A stretch of DNA of 64,000 bases. It comes from Azadirachta indica. Its lineage: Eukaryota > Streptophyta > Magnoliopsida > Sapindales > Meliaceae. A program made the position numbers and the translations under genes. Below, one piece after another: positions 59,948-64,000 of this stretch. The first letter of the stretch is position 1. Each line of letters starts with the position of its first letter. The DNA lies in the NCBI GenBank assembly GCA_022749755.1, contig CM040442.1, positions 16,652,457 through 16,716,456 of the forward strand, written 5' to 3'. The notes beneath the pieces were generated by a model. That model saw nothing but the letters and a program-made list of their open reading frames with translations. It did not search any database and was not told the origin of the DNA.

Positions 59948-60540
59948 GTAAATGTACTGGGAAAATATAGCATAACACAATTGAGAGCATTATGAATGCA
60001 CTAAAAGGAAATATCATGTGAATGGGGACCCATTGATAGAAGCGCTCGTTCATGTACATAATCAATTAGTCAAATAATATTCAAAATAGACAAATAAAAT
60101 AAGATCTCTAAAATATTGTTTGATATACATTGTAGTGACAATAATTTTAAAATTATCTATTTAATTGATGAGGCTAACCCATTAAATTCGTTATGATCAA
60201 ATAAGTATTCACCTCGCCTCATTTGTTGAAATCAACCATACCACATGTATAAAAAAAATTTAAAGTCTAACAATATTGATGACAACCTATTATGAGCATG
60301 TTATCTACATTAAATGAGAGTTAAATGAGCAATCTTCAAATTATTATGACTAAAATATATAATTAAAAGTACCTTATAGACCTAACCATTTTGTCTATTT
60401 CTTAGTTACAAATAATTATTGATAATGGTTAAATTTGTGATTACTAGATCTTCCTTTATTAAAATGATACAAAATTTTCTACCATGGTCCAAAATTGCAA
60501 TGATTATGTTGATTTGATGCAACTTAAAATGAAAATAACA
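59948..60540 (+). repeat. Inverted receptor-kinase flank block, interrupted by the copia
   Basis: aatggggacccattga, cataatcaattag, aatattcaaaata and gatacaaaattttctaccatgg are the reverse complement of words at 36050-36250 and 39900-39950. The block starts just after the copia's right flank, so the element inserted at its edge. Confidence 0.6.
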
Positions 60541-61019
60541 TATTCTTAACGATATTTTATAGTTTTTTTTATTATTTTTGTAATTATTACAAATTAGTCT
60601 AATCAGATTTGTGAATATTTATATATTATACTTAAATTCTGTAATTTATCTCTTCTCATGATAGATTATATTTTTTTGTGATAAATAGGTTCAAATTACT
60701 CATCGATAGCTTCACCAACAACGTTGGTAGTGCTTTCTAACTATGGAGCATGCGCAATATTTGTTGATACAAGAATCAAGGCAAATAATCATGGCTTAAT
60801 CTAAAATTTCTCCGAAAATTGCACCAACCTCAAAAACTAAATTAAAATCCTGAATTAATCATGAAAGTGCATAAAAATTAGTTAAATATTTATCTATTCT
60901 AGGTCATGGTATAGAGTATTTCAATCTAAATAATGATATTCTCATATGAAAGAAAAGTTTAAATCTAGAAAATTAAGGGTACAATGACACACACATGCAC
61001 ACGCCAAACACAACATGAT
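60541..61019. other. Unassigned spacer
   Basis: AT-rich, with no coding frame or repeat recognised. In element orientation it lies 3' of the Sirevirus-type RNase H end, so it may hold its 3' region, but no LTR is evident. Confidence 0.35.
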
Positions 61020-62650
61020 TTACAAGACACACATGCCAAGTGCTTTGTTCAAAGAGGCAAATCTGATTGCATCAATAGGTCTGGTGAAAATGTTTGCTAA
61101 TTGTTTCTGGGTCACAACATGTTCTAATGTGACAATTTTTATTCTCAACAAGTCTCTAATGAAGTGATGCCTACTATCTATATGCTTAGTCCTAGAGTGT
61201 TTCATAGGGTTCTTCGAAATATTTATTGCACTAGAGCTAACGTAATAAATAGTCGAGAAATTTTGTATAATATCGTAGCGCTCAAGCATTTTTTTCATCC
61301 AAAGCAATTGGGTGCAATAATTTCCTCCCTAATGAGCATCACTCTTCCTAATGGCCATGCTATCTATAAGATTACCTATGATGAGATCAGTTTGAGTGTG
61401 TCCCCAGTGTTCACATCTGATTTGGAATCTAAATTTATTGCATTGTGTTATATAATTTCAGTTGCAGCAAAATCTCAGACATTTGGTGCAACAAATTAGG
61501 GACCAGAATCTTTGAGATTTTCAGTATTTTCTGGCAAGCTCTAATATGAATTTGATTATAGTCAGTGGTGCATGTGACTTCTTCCTTTTGAGAGAAACCT
61601 ACAAAAATTAGTATAATCATCAATAACCATATTAGCAAATCCAACTAGCAATGATCAGATAATCTAGCTCTTTTTATTAAAACCTTGATGCGAATTTAAC
61701 GCATAGATCTTGATTATATATTTGGCTAATAATAATCTGATTTGCTTTAAATTCTCAATATGCAAAACATTTTTTAGTTCTAGATAATCCTGAACATTAA
61801 GCCTTCCTTTTCCAATAACTCGTTTCTTTTCACCATCTTTGAAAGTCAAGTCTCCTTCTGAACAACATCGATAATCCATCAAACTCTTACAAGTTCCAAT
61901 CATGCATTTTGAGCATCTGCTGTCAAACTAACACGCTCTAGTGACACAAGCCTTCAAAGAAGTATGAGCAACAAAACTATTAATTTTTTCTGTTTTTCTA
62001 CCCATCTTATTCTAAGTCGTAGAGAAGTCTTAGATTTTGATTCATGTTATTTCTTAAGAACTTAAAGAAATTTAGAGCAATTTGGTCAAATATGACCTTT
62101 AATGTTACAAAAATGACAAGAACAAACCTTTTTGCCTTATCTTGAAAGTTAAAAGAGTGTAAAATTAAGGTATTACCTTGACTTATGTTCTATTTAGTGG
62201 GTCCAATACATGATGCTTTCACAAACACGATTTTAGAACTTGAAGGTTTTTTATCTTGGTAACCAAGTCTAGATGTACCTGAGTTAAGCATATTTAATGA
62301 TTTTTAAGTGTATTTAAGCTCATATTGTACCTCACTCAACCTTTTATCCATATTGCTTATGATTCTCTTTACTTTCATTTGTTGACTCGAGAGACTATAA
62401 ACTTAATTTTGCAAGGTTTTGCTAAGTTTGCATACTTGTAACTGGTTGCTAAACATTAATTCATAAGAAGCATATATAGTATCCATGTCTAACTCACCTT
62501 CATCAAAACTTACCTCAGAGTTCGTTTCACAGAGATTGGGAACTGAAATATTAATGTGGCAACCCAAAAGGGGGCATGAATTAGGTTTCCAAGAATTTAA
62601 CAATTTGAAAAAAAAAAACGCAATAACCAACTCCAAGCAATTCAATTATT
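61020..62650 (-). pseudogene. Sirevirus-type copia remnant: gag, protease, integrase piece, RNase H end
   Basis: From right to left on the minus strand: a gag C-terminal part (62650-62220) with an acidic DEGELDM segment, a helical stretch and a GYQDKKPSSSK linker typical of Sirevirus gag; a CCHC knuckle CHFCNIKGHI near 62100; protease/GAG_pre (61903-61664, GDLTFKDGEKKRVIGKGRLN); an integrase scrap (DDYTNF near 61590); and the RNase H end (61307-61020, INISKNPMKHSRTKHIDSRH, HFIRDL, QLANIFTRPID). RT and most of integrase are missing, and many stops are present. Confidence 0.78.
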
Positions 62651-62689
62651 CTATATTATAATACACCAAATTTAACTCATAATTCTATT

Positions 62690-63075
62690 TGGCAATATGT
62701 TAATGTCAACAAATTAAACTTCAAATGTGTGTAAGCAATGTTTATGACAAATAAAACATAAACAATAATAAAGAGTAGAGGAGAAAATGTCAAACGCAAT
62801 GATTATTACGTGATTCGACAAACTTCGCCTACATCCATGCCTCTAAGCCCCAAGGTCCAAGCTTAAGGATTTAACTACTTGTACCTTCAAACCCAAAGGA
62901 AACCAATTACAATATCAAATGGACTTTCAGGTGGCACTCAAACCTCACACTATGAAAATTTCATGGCTCCCTCTCTAACCTTTACAATCAAGTGACTCAC
63001 TGGTGTAACTTAAATTTCACAATTCAAGTATGTTTCCCTCACACTTAATCTCACAATAATTATAGAAAAGGGTCC
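62690..63075 (-). repeat. Partial LTR of the Sirevirus-type copia
   Basis: Matches the start of the solo LTR at 50935. It lies on the 5' side of the gag remnant, as expected for a 5' LTR, and is cut at about 63080 by the next LTR. Confidence 0.5.
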
Positions 63076-63080
63076 TATCT

Positions 63081-64000
63081 GTGACAACACTAAGTGTGCA
63101 TGTGACCGCAAATGCACAGGTCATGATAAGTAATAAAGTGATAAGTAAGAATATCATCCCACGAGGATTGAATTTTCAAATTAAGTTAAGTACTATGGTT
63201 ATGGTAACTTAATTTCATCTAGGCAACCTAAGTCATGAAATTAATTTAAATATAAAAAAATAGTTAAATAGCAAACTAAATTAAAGAAAATGGAAATTTC
63301 TATGATGATAGTCCTAGGGTCTTAATTGCACTTACTTAACCTCATGTTTTCCTTCTCCTGAGTGCCGAACAAAGTCTTATATATAACTAACCATGCCCAT
63401 ATCCCTATCTGACTCAGTTAAATTACATGTTTATTACATTTTACCCATATTTAACTACTAAGAACTTGATAACCTCCCAATTTTACAATATCCTAAGTGT
63501 CAATATGATTACCTAGGCGTTGATCTCCTCTCATTCTCACAACTATCTAAATTGTGTTACCTCAACCGAATAAAAACCTTAATTTTTTCTATGCATCAAA
63601 TCATTCATCGTCAATCAACTAATTTATCATGCAATAAATTAAAGGCAATATGCATTAGATAACACAAATGAATAAAATCTAAATTATAGGCAATATGCAT
63701 TAGATAACACAAATGAATAAACTCATAATAACATTAATAGAAATACTAATTAATCTCAATTAGTAATTATGAATATTTTCAAGTTCACTTTACTAATCAC
63801 AAGCTAAAATTGATCTCGTTACCTTTCTCGAGTGTCAAACGTGATCTTATGCATAATCTACGTAAGTTGATATCCCTATCAGACTCGTTAAGTTGAACAT
63901 GCATTAGAAACGAACTATTATCAACTATTCAAAATCCAATTACCTCCATGTATCATGTAATTTTAAAATTTAATATCATTATCTAGGTCTTGAGGTCCTC
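63081..64000 (-). repeat. Athila-like LTR, continues beyond the window
   Basis: Starts tgtgacaacac; 63095-63165 resembles 195-260 (agtgcatgt, cgcaaa, gtgataag). Two internal repeats are visible. A 33-bp unit (ggcaatatgcattagataac...) occurs exactly at 63644 and 63688. A longer imperfect period of about 470 bp repeats ctcgagtg, atatccctatc and agactcgttaa between 63355 and 63830. Confidence 0.55.

Noticed and set aside
61164..61499. 111-residue plus-strand frame with LPNGHAIYKIT, weakly like a copia protease
   Set aside because: It overlaps the minus-strand RNase H on the other strand. An inverted protease scrap is possible near 61320-61440 but the similarity is too short to claim.

Overview
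This is nuclear DNA of a dicot plant. It is AT-rich and intron-bearing. It is crowded with Ty1/copia and Ty3/gypsy LTR retrotransposons and carries a CACTA DNA transposon. The few host-derived genes belong to plant families: an AP2/ERF cytokinin-response-factor-like gene, a DUF620 gene and MIK2-type receptor-like kinases. No species can be assigned. I found no tRNA, rRNA or CRISPR array.

Layout. 1-5.1 kb: a sliver of a CACTA Ulp1 exon, then a minus-strand Athila-like gypsy 3' LTR with its polypurine tract and a putative-plant-transposon ORF holding one stop, then a GC-rich block, LTR-like modules and a 75-bp hairpin array. 5.7-6.4 kb: an ERF gene with a single in-frame TAG in the AP2 domain. 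8.15-9.04 kb: a DUF620 pseudogene whose exon has become a tandem repeat. 9.1-10.5 kb: a second copy of the LTR-like and GC-rich modules. 10.5-21.16 kb: a decayed CACTA element with TNP2 transposase, Transposase_24 and Ulp1 genes, ending in TAGTG. 21.66-34.96 kb: a 13.3-kb Tat-lineage gypsy element with 0.92-kb LTRs, gag, RT, two RNase H domains, integrase and an antisense ORF, carrying a nested 2.7-kb insertion between gag and protease.

35.9-60.5 kb is a broken receptor-kinase cluster. One kinase gene is readable (36.85-38.19 kb, minus) but lacks the whole LRR ectodomain. A second is a dead fragment in opposite orientation (49.6-50.3 kb). At least five copies of the kinase flanking sequence, in both orientations, surround them. 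Inserted there are a solo copia LTR, a three-LTR gypsy remnant, an internally deleted copia with a perfect 5-bp target duplication, a Sirevirus-type solo LTR and a near full-length copia (52.59-59.95 kb). 61-64 kb: remains of a Sirevirus-type copia and another Athila-like LTR running off the window.

The ERF and kinase genes are the only loci likely to matter to the host. Nearly everything else is mobile DNA at different stages of decay. Many stop codons fall at Trp, Gln or Arg codons and two primer-binding sites differ from consensus only by C-to-T or G-to-A changes, which fits decay by cytosine methylation.
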